A stretch of DNA of 47,911 nucleotides from positions 1 to 47,911 of the forward strand of contig JAPKMW010000095.1 in assembly GCA_026645575.1 (NCBI GenBank), written 5' to 3'. This stretch comes from Caldilineaceae bacterium (GTDB lineage: Bacteria; Chloroflexota; Anaerolineae; Caldilineales; Caldilineaceae). This document shows positions 24,809 through 33,192 of this stretch, in pieces; positions within the stretch are counted from its first letter, which is position 1, and each line of letters opens with the position of its first letter. A program made the translations under genes and the position numbers. The notes beneath the pieces are model-generated. The model worked only from the letters and a program-made list of their open reading frames with translations. It had not been told where the DNA came from and made no database searches.

Positions 24809-25849
24809 TTATTCTTGACTGCTGGTTGGCGACGCTGGCAAGAGCGCTTGCACCTTGGTTATAAAATCGGGCAGGACCAGCACATCCAACGCCAGATCGA
24901 CCAATTGACTCAAGACGGCCTCCTGCCGAATTTGGGTTAGTTGCTGGGTAATGGCTTGGATCGTCTCTTCACTTGGTTGGAAGCGGCGGCGTAACAGGCG
25001 TACAATTAGGTCAATACGCTCGTCTTTGCGCCCCTTCTTTACACCAATCGTCTTCCCTTCCTCGATCCAAGCTTCCGCCATTGTTTGCATAAGAACGCCT
25101 CCCTCTTTGGGTAATACTTCCAACAACTTTCGGGCCACGGTTTCCTTTTCTACCCCTTTAGCCGAGCGGGCAATGTAGCGTAAGAGAGCCGCCACCATTT
25201 CCATACCGCTAGAAAGGTTCATGACCTCTGCCACCAACGCTAGAATTTCATCTAATCGGCCACCCAACGCCGGCTCAAAGATATGCTTGAGTACCAGAAC
25301 GAACAGTCGGGTAAGCACCGCACCCCGAATTTCTGCATCCGAAAGTTGCGTCAGGTTGACCAAATGATATTCGAAATCAGGCGTGTAACGCCCAACTATC
25401 TGGTTTAGCGCAGCATTGGGATCTTTTAGCCCTTCCAACTTGCGGGCAAACTGAGTGGCAACCGTCCAAGTCTCAACGCCATGATAGACCACAATCGGCA
25501 TAACCGGCGAAAGTTTGCCGCTTTCCTGTAACTCATGTTCCCAGTAGCGTTCGATATATTTCAGCACTTGAAAACCGACCCACTGGTCAACATAGCTTTT
25601 GTGTTCCAGCAATAGCGCGATGGCGACCGGCGTACCATCCTTTGTCACCGTGCGGTAGAGCAAGTCACTAAAGTTGCTACGCAAGCTTTCATCAACGAAC
25701 GAGTCTTTTTCCAACCGTAATTGATCCAGGTCAAGCAAGGTTGCCATAGCCGGCGGCAGGTGATGACGCAGGAAATCGGCAGCGGCGACCGCATGGCCCA
25801 TGTATTGCTTAAAAAACGCATCGTGCGGGTTGATAATCTTTTCGCTCAT
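24809..25849 (-). CDS. Rpn-family recombination-promoting nuclease/putative transposase
   Basis: A 346-residue protein of the RpnA/YhgA-like group, PD-(D/E)XK nucleases that cut DNA and promote recA-independent recombination in the studied E. coli members. The start INPHDAFFKQYM is diagnostic. The nuclease core shows SDLLYRT (Asp), then ALLLEHKS (Glu-x-Lys) and the WVGFQVLKYI helix, followed by PIVVYHG. The C-terminal 100 residues are helical, with GVKKGRKDERIDLIVRLLRR. Despite the old name there are no terminal repeats around it, so I do not call a mobile element. Many Chloroflexota and cyanobacteria carry several copies. Confidence 0.9.
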   Translation of the reverse strand: MSEKIINPHDAFFKQYMGHAVAAADFLRHHLPPAMATLLDLDQLRLEKDSFVDESLRSNFSDLLYRTVTKDGTPVAIALLLEHKSYVDQWVGFQVLKYIERYWEHELQESGKLSPVMPIVVYHGVETWTVATQFARKLEGLKDPNAALNQIVGRYTPDFEYHLVNLTQLSDAEIRGAVLTRLFVLVLKHIFEPALGGRLDEILALVAEVMNLSSGMEMVAALLRYIARSAKGVEKETVARKLLEVLPKEGGVLMQTMAEAWIEEGKTIGVKKGRKDERIDLIVRLLRRRFQPSEETIQAITQQLTQIRQEAVLSQLVDLALDVLVLPDFITKVQALLPASPTSSQE

Positions 25850-25891
25850 CTTGGTACAAATTATAGCACAACTTTGCTGTTATGAACACCA

Positions 25892-26704
25892 TCAAATCGG
25901 CAAAATTTTGCGCAAATAGTGTTCAATTGGTCGATCGACCACCCGCTGTTTGGGATAGCCAAAGGAGACTTCTTCAAAGCGGATGGCATCGCGCCAACGG
26001 GTGCCGGGGATGTGGAGATGACCGTAGATTACCGCTTGCGCGTTGAAACGTAGATGCCAGTCATCGGTGCGCCGGGTGCCGCACCAAAGCGAGAAGCGAG
26101 GAATGCGGGGTAACACGGCCAGATCGTGCCGCAGTGGAAAATGGTTGATGAGAATGAGCGGGGCGCCGTTTAGGGCCAGTAAACGCGCTTCAGTATAAGC
26201 GCAACGCGCCGCACACCAGTCGATCCGGGTGAGATAGGGGTCAGGGTGCAACAACAGTTCATCGGCGCAGACAATGCCTTCTTCTTCCGCCCAGGCCAGT
26301 GCCCCTTCCAACGGAATGTTATCAGGACGATAGCTGTAGTCATAGAGCAGGAAAAGCGGCGCCAACAGACAAGGCGTGCCATCTCCCGGCCAGGCAACAT
26401 AGGGATCCTCCGGCGTCAACACCCCATAGTCATGACAAATTGCCACCATCTGGCGATATTTGGCCTCACCCCGCAGATCCCCCGCCACATTCGGCAACGT
26501 CCACAAGTCATGGTTGCCTGGCGTCCAGAGGAGACGGGCAAAACGGCGGGTTAAAAGATCCAGGGCATAGCGTAAATGGGTTTCGCTTTCGCCAATATCA
26601 CCGGCGACAATCAACCAGTCATCGGGATGGGGTGGCATGGCCGCCAACGCCTGACGGTTCTCAGGATAGGCCAGGTGGAGATCGCTGATGGCGTAGAGGT
26701 GCAT
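25892..26704 (-). CDS. Calcineurin-like metallophosphoesterase
   Basis: A 270-residue cytosolic phosphoesterase with the full metal-binding set: DLHL (8-11), GDIGE (about 35-39), GNHDLW, INHFP and GHLH near the C-terminus. No signal peptide. The substrate could be a nucleotide, phosphoprotein or other phosphoester and cannot be deduced. It follows the nucleotidyltransferase-kinase fusion on the same strand, but 113 nt and a 17-bp hairpin separate them, so co-transcription is uncertain. Confidence 0.9.
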   Translation of the reverse strand: MHLYAISDLHLAYPENRQALAAMPPHPDDWLIVAGDIGESETHLRYALDLLTRRFARLLWTPGNHDLWTLPNVAGDLRGEAKYRQMVAICHDYGVLTPEDPYVAWPGDGTPCLLAPLFLLYDYSYRPDNIPLEGALAWAEEEGIVCADELLLHPDPYLTRIDWCAARCAYTEARLLALNGAPLILINHFPLRHDLAVLPRIPRFSLWCGTRRTDDWHLRFNAQAVIYGHLHIPGTRWRDAIRFEEVSFGYPKQRVVDRPIEHYLRKILPI

Positions 26705-26754
26705 AGGAATTCCAATGATCTATTCAAGATTGGCAACGTAGCAATGTTGTTGAT

Positions 26755-26799
26755 GAGATAAAGAGATTGAGTCGTTTAATCTCTCAATCTCTTTATCTC
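26755..26799. repeat. 17-bp palindrome between the fusion enzyme and the phosphoesterase
   Basis: Perfect arms 26755-26771 and 26783-26799 (GAGATAAAGAGATTGAG type) with an 11-nt loop, followed by a further CTCAATCTC direct copy. Rich in purines on one strand. No T-tract, no target duplication. Confidence 0.75.
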
Positions 26800-26816
26800 T
26801 CAATCTCTCATTTAGA

Positions 26817-29786
26817 CTACGAATTCTTACCAGAACGTTCTTGTAACTGTTGAATCAATTGGGGCAACATGTCATACCGCCGCAAGCGCACGCCCACAGC
26901 GCCGCCGCCAGGGTGCGGTTCGACAAAGGCTGGTGTTGGCGACAGACCAAAGCGCCGGTAGAAGGCTTTGTGGATAAATTCTTTCACTTCCGTTGGGCTG
27001 GCTTGTTGCGTATCGACATGCACCTGAAAGTAACCGCCCTGACCGGCGGCGTTGATACGTACTGCGACAGCACCCTGACCAAAGGCGCGCTTGAGCATTG
27101 CCTCGGCCAGGTCGATCAAGGCCAACCCACGAAAAAAGCTGGAACCAGCTAGGCGGTGAAAGTGGGGTGGTTCAGCGGCAGTAAGCATTTCATCAGCCAA
27201 CCCCTGGTTATAATCGAAGGGCAAAGCGCCGACCTGTTCCAACCAGCGTTGTAACCGTTCCGGTCCTGTCACTGCTTGTTCCCAAGGTAATTCCATTACC
27301 AGTGCGGCGCGATCCGGCAGGTGTTGCGGATCAATTTCGACCGAACGATCCCCACGCTGCGACAAGGTCACGGTGGCAATCCACTCGTTTGGGTGGTGGA
27401 TTAAATAGAAATTTTTCGCCACCTCGCCAAAAAGATAGGCGACCATTGCCCGCAATGGTACGCCCGTTTCTTCAACAACGGCGCCGGTGGCCGTAGTACG
27501 TCGCAGACGCGGTTCGCGCCAACCGGTGAAGAGGTTGACCAGGGTATTCTCAGCTTTGTAACTTGCCGCCGCTTCACTAAGTGGCTCAACTTGCATCAAC
27601 TGGTCAATATACCAGCCACGCTGGCTGGCGATTGCTTCTCGTAGCGTCTCACGCGGAATCAGCAACGGCAACTGTCGCAAAAGCGAGCAAATCCACCGGC
27701 AACTGTCAAGGCTTACCAACCCATCGGCCACCAAATCGGCTTCAATCACTTTGAAGAAACTGGTGTCAAGGGGCAGTTGGGTCAACAATGCCGCCATTTC
27801 GGCAGCCTTGCCGGTGAGGCTACGCATCTCACCAGCAGTCAACGGGGCGCCTTCAGCGACGGTGGCAGCATACGCGCCTCCTGACCAACGCCACGCCTCA
27901 CGATCCCGCTCAACACTATAGGGGAAAAGAATCTGAAAGCGGTCGGTCGGCGCCGGGTAGTTGCCCAGCGTGCGGTAGTTGTCCTGCGGATTGGAGGAGA
28001 GCAACGTTCCTTGCCCGGCGCGTCCTTTTTGTTCCGTGGCCTGGTCGAGTGAACCGGCGCGCACGCCAGTGCCATACTCGGCTTGACAGGCCAATTGCAC
28101 CAACAGATCTGCTTCAAGACCAAAGGCAAAGAGGGCATTCAGGGCATTCTTGGTCGCAACCGTTACAGCCGACGAACTGGAAAAACCGCCTTGTGGGATA
28201 TTGCCGGTAGAGATGATTCGTAGCCCGCGAAAGTTTTCACGGCCCAGTGCGGCTTGTACTTTGGCGCCGACTGAGCCGTGCTGTAGGGTGCGCAAGGAGG
28301 CCAAGGCATTGCTCACCAGGGCAAAAGGGCGACGCATATTATTGCGTACCCAAAGCGAAGCGGGCGGCAAGGGTAATCCCTGTTGCTGTCGCCGCGCGAT
28401 CTCCTCATCGCTGAAGTAGCCCAGGGTGAGCAAGAGCGTTTCGCTCATACGGGTGCCAAAGGTTTCGTATTGATGGAGATCGGTAATTGCGTTGTCCGGG
28501 TACATAACCTCATTATCAGCCGGCAAGAAGTTCAGCCGTTCTCGATAGTGTGGATTCAGTGGGTATAAATGGAGCCGTTCATCGTTGGCTGGTTGCATCA
28601 GCAGGACAATCTGCTCATCCCCAGACGGATCGCCGGCGCCGATGGGCATCTGCCAGGCCGGCCCGAAAAAACGGGCCATGTCGGGGTGCATAAAGGCAAT
28701 ACGCAGGCGCCCCCCGGCAATCCCCAAAGCAACAGGCTGATCCGGCTGGTAGTCAAGTCCCTCTTGGCTGGCAGCAGCAACTAGCTCTGCCAACTGGCGA
28801 GCAATGGCAGCGACCTGGACAGCAGGGCGATCCGTCGTGATCAACCGAACAGCGGCAGCGATTTCATCCTGTGCAGGAAAAAGCAACTGGGGGGCAGCCG
28901 CCACAATCGCCTCTACTTTTGCCAGATCAGGCGGACGGGTCACGTCAGCGGTGAGCAAGGCATATTCCGGTTCGGCGGGTTGCGTTGTCACCGTGCGAAT
29001 CGTCCCCCCTTCCCGATGAAGAGCTGCAACGATGTCAGTCAGATAATATTGTTGCTGGGCGTTGGCATTGGTAAGCGGTTGGAGCAGGCGCAACAAAGTC
29101 TGCGCCCGAATCATATAAAGTGGACAATTGCCTTCTGTCAGGCTGGTCAATGCCTGACGCACGGCTTCACTCGGTTCGGCGGCAATCTCCTTTTCCTCAA
29201 CAATGCGCACCACCTGACCCTGTTCGTTGCGCAAAATGCGTCCCTTACCAGTGTGACCAGGTGGTGTATAGTGGGCGGTCAACAGGGTCAAATCAGCTTC
29301 ACGGTCCCCGGCACAGTGGGTTTGCCACAACCGCTCATAGATGACAGGTGGCGCAATGCGGTCGCCCATGGTAATAAAGAGCAAAGGATTGCGGGTGGTC
29401 AAGGCTGGGACACAAAAGGCTTCGTAGGTGGCGTACGCGGTGCCACCCGTGGGATTATCGGAAAGGACCGAGAGATTGTCAGGGCCAAGTGCAGCCGTCA
29501 CGTCCTCATGACGATAACCGACAATAACAATTACCGGTGCGGCCCGCCAACGTTGAAAGGCCGCAATCGAATGGCCGGCTAACGGCGTCCCTTGCACAAG
29601 TTGGATGCACTTTGGCTCTTGCCCGAAGCGAGTGCCTTTGCCGGCGGCGAGGACGACCAGCACCGGCATTTGTGCGTTTAGATTATCAAAACGAGTCAAC
29701 TGCTCTGGATTCAGCAACTTTTCAGGAGCAAGGTGGGCGGCTTGTTGCAGGAGCAATCCCGGTTGCAACAGATTAGCCATAACCAT
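26817..29786 (-). CDS. Bifunctional nucleotidyltransferase-GHMP sugar kinase fusion
   Basis: A 989-residue enzyme with two activities in one chain. The N-terminal third (about 40-280) is a GlmU/MobA-like nucleotidyltransferase: LAAGKGTRFGQEPKCI, DNPTGGTAYA, ITMGDR and VRIVEEKE. From about 355 a galactokinase-type GHMP kinase follows: GRLRIAFMHPD in place of GRVNLIGEHTD, the phosphate loop GNIPQGGFSSSSAV (528-541), GVRAGSLDQATE and the late RINAAGQGGYFQV. The order (transferase first, kinase second) and size recall Bacteroides FKP, which makes GDP-fucose, so the likely role is direct conversion of a free sugar to a nucleotide sugar. Its start overlaps the 60-residue ORF by 14 nt. Substrate unknown. 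Confidence 0.82.
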   Translation of the reverse strand: MVMANLLQPGLLLQQAAHLAPEKLLNPEQLTRFDNLNAQMPVLVVLAAGKGTRFGQEPKCIQLVQGTPLAGHSIAAFQRWRAAPVIVIVGYRHEDVTAALGPDNLSVLSDNPTGGTAYATYEAFCVPALTTRNPLLFITMGDRIAPPVIYERLWQTHCAGDREADLTLLTAHYTPPGHTGKGRILRNEQGQVVRIVEEKEIAAEPSEAVRQALTSLTEGNCPLYMIRAQTLLRLLQPLTNANAQQQYYLTDIVAALHREGGTIRTVTTQPAEPEYALLTADVTRPPDLAKVEAIVAAAPQLLFPAQDEIAAAVRLITTDRPAVQVAAIARQLAELVAAASQEGLDYQPDQPVALGIAGGRLRIAFMHPDMARFFGPAWQMPIGAGDPSGDEQIVLLMQPANDERLHLYPLNPHYRERLNFLPADNEVMYPDNAITDLHQYETFGTRMSETLLLTLGYFSDEEIARRQQQGLPLPPASLWVRNNMRRPFALVSNALASLRTLQHGSVGAKVQAALGRENFRGLRIISTGNIPQGGFSSSSAVTVATKNALNALFAFGLEADLLVQLACQAEYGTGVRAGSLDQATEQKGRAGQGTLLSSNPQDNYRTLGNYPAPTDRFQILFPYSVERDREAWRWSGGAYAATVAEGAPLTAGEMRSLTGKAAEMAALLTQLPLDTSFFKVIEADLVADGLVSLDSCRWICSLLRQLPLLIPRETLREAIASQRGWYIDQLMQVEPLSEAAASYKAENTLVNLFTGWREPRLRRTTATGAVVEETGVPLRAMVAYLFGEVAKNFYLIHHPNEWIATVTLSQRGDRSVEIDPQHLPDRAALVMELPWEQAVTGPERLQRWLEQVGALPFDYNQGLADEMLTAAEPPHFHRLAGSSFFRGLALIDLAEAMLKRAFGQGAVAVRINAAGQGGYFQVHVDTQQASPTEVKEFIHKAFYRRFGLSPTPAFVEPHPGGGAVGVRLRRYDMLPQLIQQLQERSGKNS

Positions 29787-29955
29787 TGACAACCTTTCCG
29801 ATAAAATCATTTAAGCAGGCCACCAGCCGGGGATCGTGGGCGCGGACGGCAAAGCGTAGTTCTTCCGGTTGCGCCATCGTATGGAGGTCGGTCAGCGCCA
29901 GTAGCGGCTGGCCTTGTTCATCCAGTGTATGGTCCATCAGATAAGGCTCACTCAT
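29773..29955 (-). CDS. Small 60-residue protein between the AAA ATPase and the fusion enzyme
   Basis: An acidic soluble peptide (MSEPYLMDHTLDEQGQPLLA start, ending DFIGKVVNGYG). The reading frame opens 12 nt after the AAA ATPase stop and closes inside the start of the fusion enzyme gene, so the three probably form a translationally coupled operon. The ribosome site is weak, and an ATG three codons earlier (29964) is possible. I recognise no family. It might be a short regulatory subunit or an incidental frame. Confidence 0.5.
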   Translation of the reverse strand: MSEPYLMDHTLDEQGQPLLALTDLHTMAQPEELRFAVRAHDPRLVACLNDFIGKVVNGYG

Positions 29956-29975
29956 TGCAGGCATAGCATCATTTT

Positions 29976-31388
29976 CTACTGGCTCTTGCCCAGCACATCT
30001 TCCGGTGTGTACAGATGAATATCGCCTTCCAACTCGGCCTGTTCTTGTAGCGCCGGCCCAAACTCACGGGCAAAGAGCGCATAATGCACCTGCCAGTCAG
30101 GATCGCGGCCCAACCAGGCGCGGGCGCGACTCATTAAGCCTTCCAACGTCTGGACAGTTGCCGGCTGGCGTCGCCACTTGACTTCACCAAAGACCACCCG
30201 ATGTTCTTTGCGATTCAAACCAACCAGGTCAATTTGTGCCTGAGCCGAGAACCAGGAACCCACGTCTTCCAGATAAAAGGGAAATTGGCGGCGGGCGCTC
30301 AAACGCCAGAGATGGGTGCGAGCAATCGCTTCCCAAGCGGGAGCCACCATCTGCGCCCACTGTTCGCGCAGTTGCTCCAACACCAATGCTTCCCCTTCGC
30401 GCAGTTCCAGCAAGCGAACATGGGGTTTGATGTATTGGAACCAGAAATGTAAATAGTGGTCAGCAATATAGTAAGTGGCCTGGCGTTGGCGTCCCCGGTC
30501 GCGTTCCAATGGTTCACGGGCTTCGATCAGCCCAACTTCCAGGAGACGCAACAATGTGCGGCGGACTTGGTTCCGGTCACGGATAGCAGCCAGTCGCCCA
30601 ATTTCTTCTGGTTTGTGGGCGCCGGCAGCAATAACTTCCAGCACTTTCAAGTGTAACCCCGGATCGGCTAGTTCTTCAAAAACCGTCAAACGCGCCGCCC
30701 CAAAGAGGGAGCCACTGACCGCAACGATCTGCTGGGCAACGTTATTGAGTACCGGTCGGCGATCATCAAATTGCTGAATGTAGCCAGGCATCCCCCCCAG
30801 AATCGCATAGGTTTCCACCAATTGGGTAGGGGTATAGTTTGGCAGAAAGGCTGGCAGATCGTAAATCAGCAGCGGCTTTAGTTCAAAAGCCCAGGTGTGC
30901 CGACCATAGAGGGGCGAAGCGGCGTCCAGCACATGATGGGACATGACACTCAAGGTCGAGCCGGTCAGGACAAGCATAATCCGGCTTGTCGAAAGATGGA
31001 GATCCCAGGCTTTCTGTAAGGCCGTCGCCACACCGGGGACGCTTTCCGCCAGATAGGGAAATTCATCGATGACAACCAGAAAGCGTTCTTGTTCCGCCAA
31101 CAGGGCCAGTTCGCGAAACGCCGTATACCAATCAGGGTAGGTAAAATCGGCAGGTACAGTTGCTGTTGGTTGGCGTGCAGCCGCTATCGTGCGCGAAAAT
31201 TCCCGCAAGAGATAATCACCGGAGGCGCGTTCACTGAAATAGAACAGGTGTGGTTTTTCCTGGCAAAAGGACCAGATCAAGCTGGTCTTCCCGACCCGCC
31301 GTCGCCCCCACAAGACGATAAATTCGGCTCGCGGCGCTTGATAGCGGCGCTGTAAGTCAGCCAGTTCGTTGGTGCGATTTAGAAACAT
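29976..31388 (-). CDS. AAA ATPase with C-terminal DUF234 nuclease-like domain
   Basis: A 470-residue P-loop ATPase of the archaeal-type ATPase/DUF234 group. Walker A is GRRRVGKTSL (28-37) and Walker B FLVVIDEFPYL. A winged-helix region follows (KPEEIGRLAAI, RRTLLRLLEVGLI). The C-terminal domain has QIDLVGLNRKEHRVVFGEVKW, a D...ExK arrangement like restriction-endonuclease-fold domains. The proteins are common in archaea, Chloroflexota and Bacteroidota and their cellular role is unsettled. It is the first gene of the unit leading to the nucleotidyltransferase-kinase fusion, which may be coincidence. Confidence 0.88.
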   Translation of the reverse strand: MFLNRTNELADLQRRYQAPRAEFIVLWGRRRVGKTSLIWSFCQEKPHLFYFSERASGDYLLREFSRTIAAARQPTATVPADFTYPDWYTAFRELALLAEQERFLVVIDEFPYLAESVPGVATALQKAWDLHLSTSRIMLVLTGSTLSVMSHHVLDAASPLYGRHTWAFELKPLLIYDLPAFLPNYTPTQLVETYAILGGMPGYIQQFDDRRPVLNNVAQQIVAVSGSLFGAARLTVFEELADPGLHLKVLEVIAAGAHKPEEIGRLAAIRDRNQVRRTLLRLLEVGLIEAREPLERDRGRQRQATYYIADHYLHFWFQYIKPHVRLLELREGEALVLEQLREQWAQMVAPAWEAIARTHLWRLSARRQFPFYLEDVGSWFSAQAQIDLVGLNRKEHRVVFGEVKWRRQPATVQTLEGLMSRARAWLGRDPDWQVHYALFAREFGPALQEQAELEGDIHLYTPEDVLGKSQ

Positions 31389-31485
31389 AGCCCCCTCCCC
31401 TGCGCTAAGAATAGCACATGCAGAAGCGCACGTAAAAATGTAGCATGAAAGAGCGCATTTTCAGCTTCGCACCACTGGCCTGCCC

Positions 31486-32220
31486 TCAATGCGCCCCTTT
31501 GATCGACACGCCGCCATCGATCACCAATCCATGACCGGTGATAAAGGAAGCTTCGTCGGACGCCAGAAAGACGGCGCCATTGGCAATCTCTACACATTCA
31601 CCAATGCGGCCCAAGAGGTGCCAGGAGCCGATCTGTTTTTCTGCCTCCGGCGTGATGCTCTCCGGGTAGGAGCGAATGGTGCCGGGCAGGATGGCGTTGA
31701 CCCGAATTTGCGGCGCTAGATCGCTGGCAAGCTGGCGCATCAAACTGAGTTGACCGCCTTTGCTAGTGGCATAGGCGGCCGCGCTTTTGAACCCTTGAAT
31801 GGCCTGCACCGAACTGATGATCACAATCGATGCACCCGGTTGTTGGCGTAGATGGGGCGCAGCGTGGTGAACGAGGTGGTAAGTGGCGGATAAGTTGACG
31901 CCAATGACTTGTTCCCACAGTTCCGGCGGCGTCTCCTCAATATGACCATATTTGTGGAGGCAGGCGTTGCTAACCACACAATCCAGGCGGCCAAAGTCAC
32001 GCACCGTCTGGGCGATCAGTTCACCCACGGCGGCATGATTGGACACATCCGTCGGGACAAAGGTGGCGCCCCAACGTTCGGCCACGGACGCGCCCCCTTC
32101 CCGGTTGACATCGACCAGCACCACACGGGCGCCCTCTTCACAAAAGCGCTGGACAATTGCCGCGCCAATGCCATGTGCGCCACCGGTGATGATGGCGACT
32201 TTGTTTTGTAAACGGTTCAC
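31486..32220 (-). CDS. Short-chain dehydrogenase/reductase (SDR)
   Basis: A 244-residue classical SDR that oxidises or reduces a hydroxyl/carbonyl with NAD(P). It has the cofactor motif TGGAHGIGAA (12-21), Asp at the end of strand 2 (VLVDVN, which favours NAD), and SNACLHK in place of NNAG. The catalytic residues are Ser in ISSVQAI and Tyr/Lys in YATSKGG, and the C-terminus is FITGHGLVIDGG. It starts with GTG. It lies 16 nt downstream of a PhyH dioxygenase gene, so the two share a transcript and probably a pathway. Substrate unknown. Confidence 0.9.
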   Translation of the reverse strand: MNRLQNKVAIITGGAHGIGAAIVQRFCEEGARVVLVDVNREGGASVAERWGATFVPTDVSNHAAVGELIAQTVRDFGRLDCVVSNACLHKYGHIEETPPELWEQVIGVNLSATYHLVHHAAPHLRQQPGASIVIISSVQAIQGFKSAAAYATSKGGQLSLMRQLASDLAPQIRVNAILPGTIRSYPESITPEAEKQIGSWHLLGRIGECVEIANGAVFLASDEASFITGHGLVIDGGVSIKGAH

Positions 32221-32236
32221 GAATTGTTCGCTTTCT

Positions 32237-33055
32237 TTATTTGAGCGGCCAAGCCCGGAACAAATTTTGCTGCGCCACCGTCAACCGCGCCCGTGTCGCG
32301 TCCGTCAGATAGGGCGGCTCGTCCATGGTGGCGATGTTTTGCGACATCATCCAGTGCGGACCATAGCCGATGTGCAACGTTTTGCGCGTCTGTTGCGAAC
32401 GGTTGGTGAGGCCGCCGTGACGCAGGTTTTCTGTAAAGAGGATGGCATCGCCCGCCTCCACCGGTAGCCCGATCATCCCCGGCTCCTCGTCGGGGTTGTT
32501 ACCATAGGGCGACTTGTAGTTGGTTTTGTGGGTGGCTGGCACCACACAGAACGGCCCCTGATCCGGCCCGACATCGTGGAGAAAGTAGACCATGCGCACC
32601 ATCATACAGTCGATGCGCCCGCCGGTGAAAGCATAGCGATATTTGTGGTCAATCGGCCCGCCCATGTGCGTGCCGGAGGCGTTGCCGGCGTAGCGAATGC
32701 GAATTTCCGAATTGTTGATCGTATAGCGCCCCAGGATAATATTACTAATGTACGCTAGGGTGCGGGGATGATCGAGCAAACTGTCAAAGGCGGGATGAGC
32801 ATTCCAAAAATCCTCGATCATCAAGGTCTTGCCTTCCGCTCGTTGCCCCCAGGCGTGATAATACCGTTCGTCATCGGCATGGTAATCATGGCCCCAAGCA
32901 GCTTTCTTACGCGGCGGGGCGTCGATGCGCGCCAGGGCATGTTCTTCTAGCTCGTTGACTGCATCCAACAACGTTGCGGCTTCCGCTTTAGTCAACATTT
33001 CTTTAATCACAATATAGCCTAGCCGGTCAAATTCATATTTTTCAATGTCGTTCAT
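32237..33055 (-). CDS. Phytanoyl-CoA dioxygenase (PhyH) family protein with HxG motif
   Basis: A 272-residue Fe(II)/2-oxoglutarate-dioxygenase-like protein. The start at 33055 has AAAGGAG upstream. The fold is marked by DRLGYIVIKEML, VYFLHDVGPDQGPFCVVPATHK and LRHGG, whose His213 should be the distal iron ligand, with Arg224 as the 2-oxoglutarate anchor. At the proximal site the sequence reads THMGG (His130-Met-Gly132) where typical members have HxD. Loss of that Asp is the hallmark of Fe/2OG halogenases, but it also occurs in inactive homologues. It is followed by an SDR on the same strand, 16 nt away. Confidence 0.82.
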   Translation of the reverse strand: MNDIEKYEFDRLGYIVIKEMLTKAEAATLLDAVNELEEHALARIDAPPRKKAAWGHDYHADDERYYHAWGQRAEGKTLMIEDFWNAHPAFDSLLDHPRTLAYISNIILGRYTINNSEIRIRYAGNASGTHMGGPIDHKYRYAFTGGRIDCMMVRMVYFLHDVGPDQGPFCVVPATHKTNYKSPYGNNPDEEPGMIGLPVEAGDAILFTENLRHGGLTNRSQQTRKTLHIGYGPHWMMSQNIATMDEPPYLTDATRARLTVAQQNLFRAWPLK

Positions 33056-33082
33056 GGGTTCTCTCCTTTGGGTTGACACGGG

Positions 33083-33175
33083 AACACTACAGCGGATTTG
33101 GGTGGGAACGGATTTACGTCTTTGATCGAGCTGATCGCGGAAAAATCAGCTCCCACCTAAATCCGCTGTAGTGTT
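33083..33175. repeat. 25-bp palindrome, ACACTACA(G/A)CGG family, copy 1
   Basis: Arms 33083-33107 and 33151-33175 pair over 25 bp with a single G-T wobble. The 43-nt loop contains a smaller AGCTGAT/ATCAGCT hairpin. The same outer sequence with compensated changes (CAGCGG/CCGCTG here, CAACGG/CCGTTG there) forms the hairpin at 36939-37017. It lies 28 nt upstream of the PhyH start codon. Confidence 0.82.
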
Positions 33176-33192
33176 GTACGCGATTCGCTTGT

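Noticed and set aside
24809..25849. Mobile element call for the putative transposase gene
   Set aside because: The protein is an Rpn-type nuclease. No terminal inverted repeats or target duplications were found around it.
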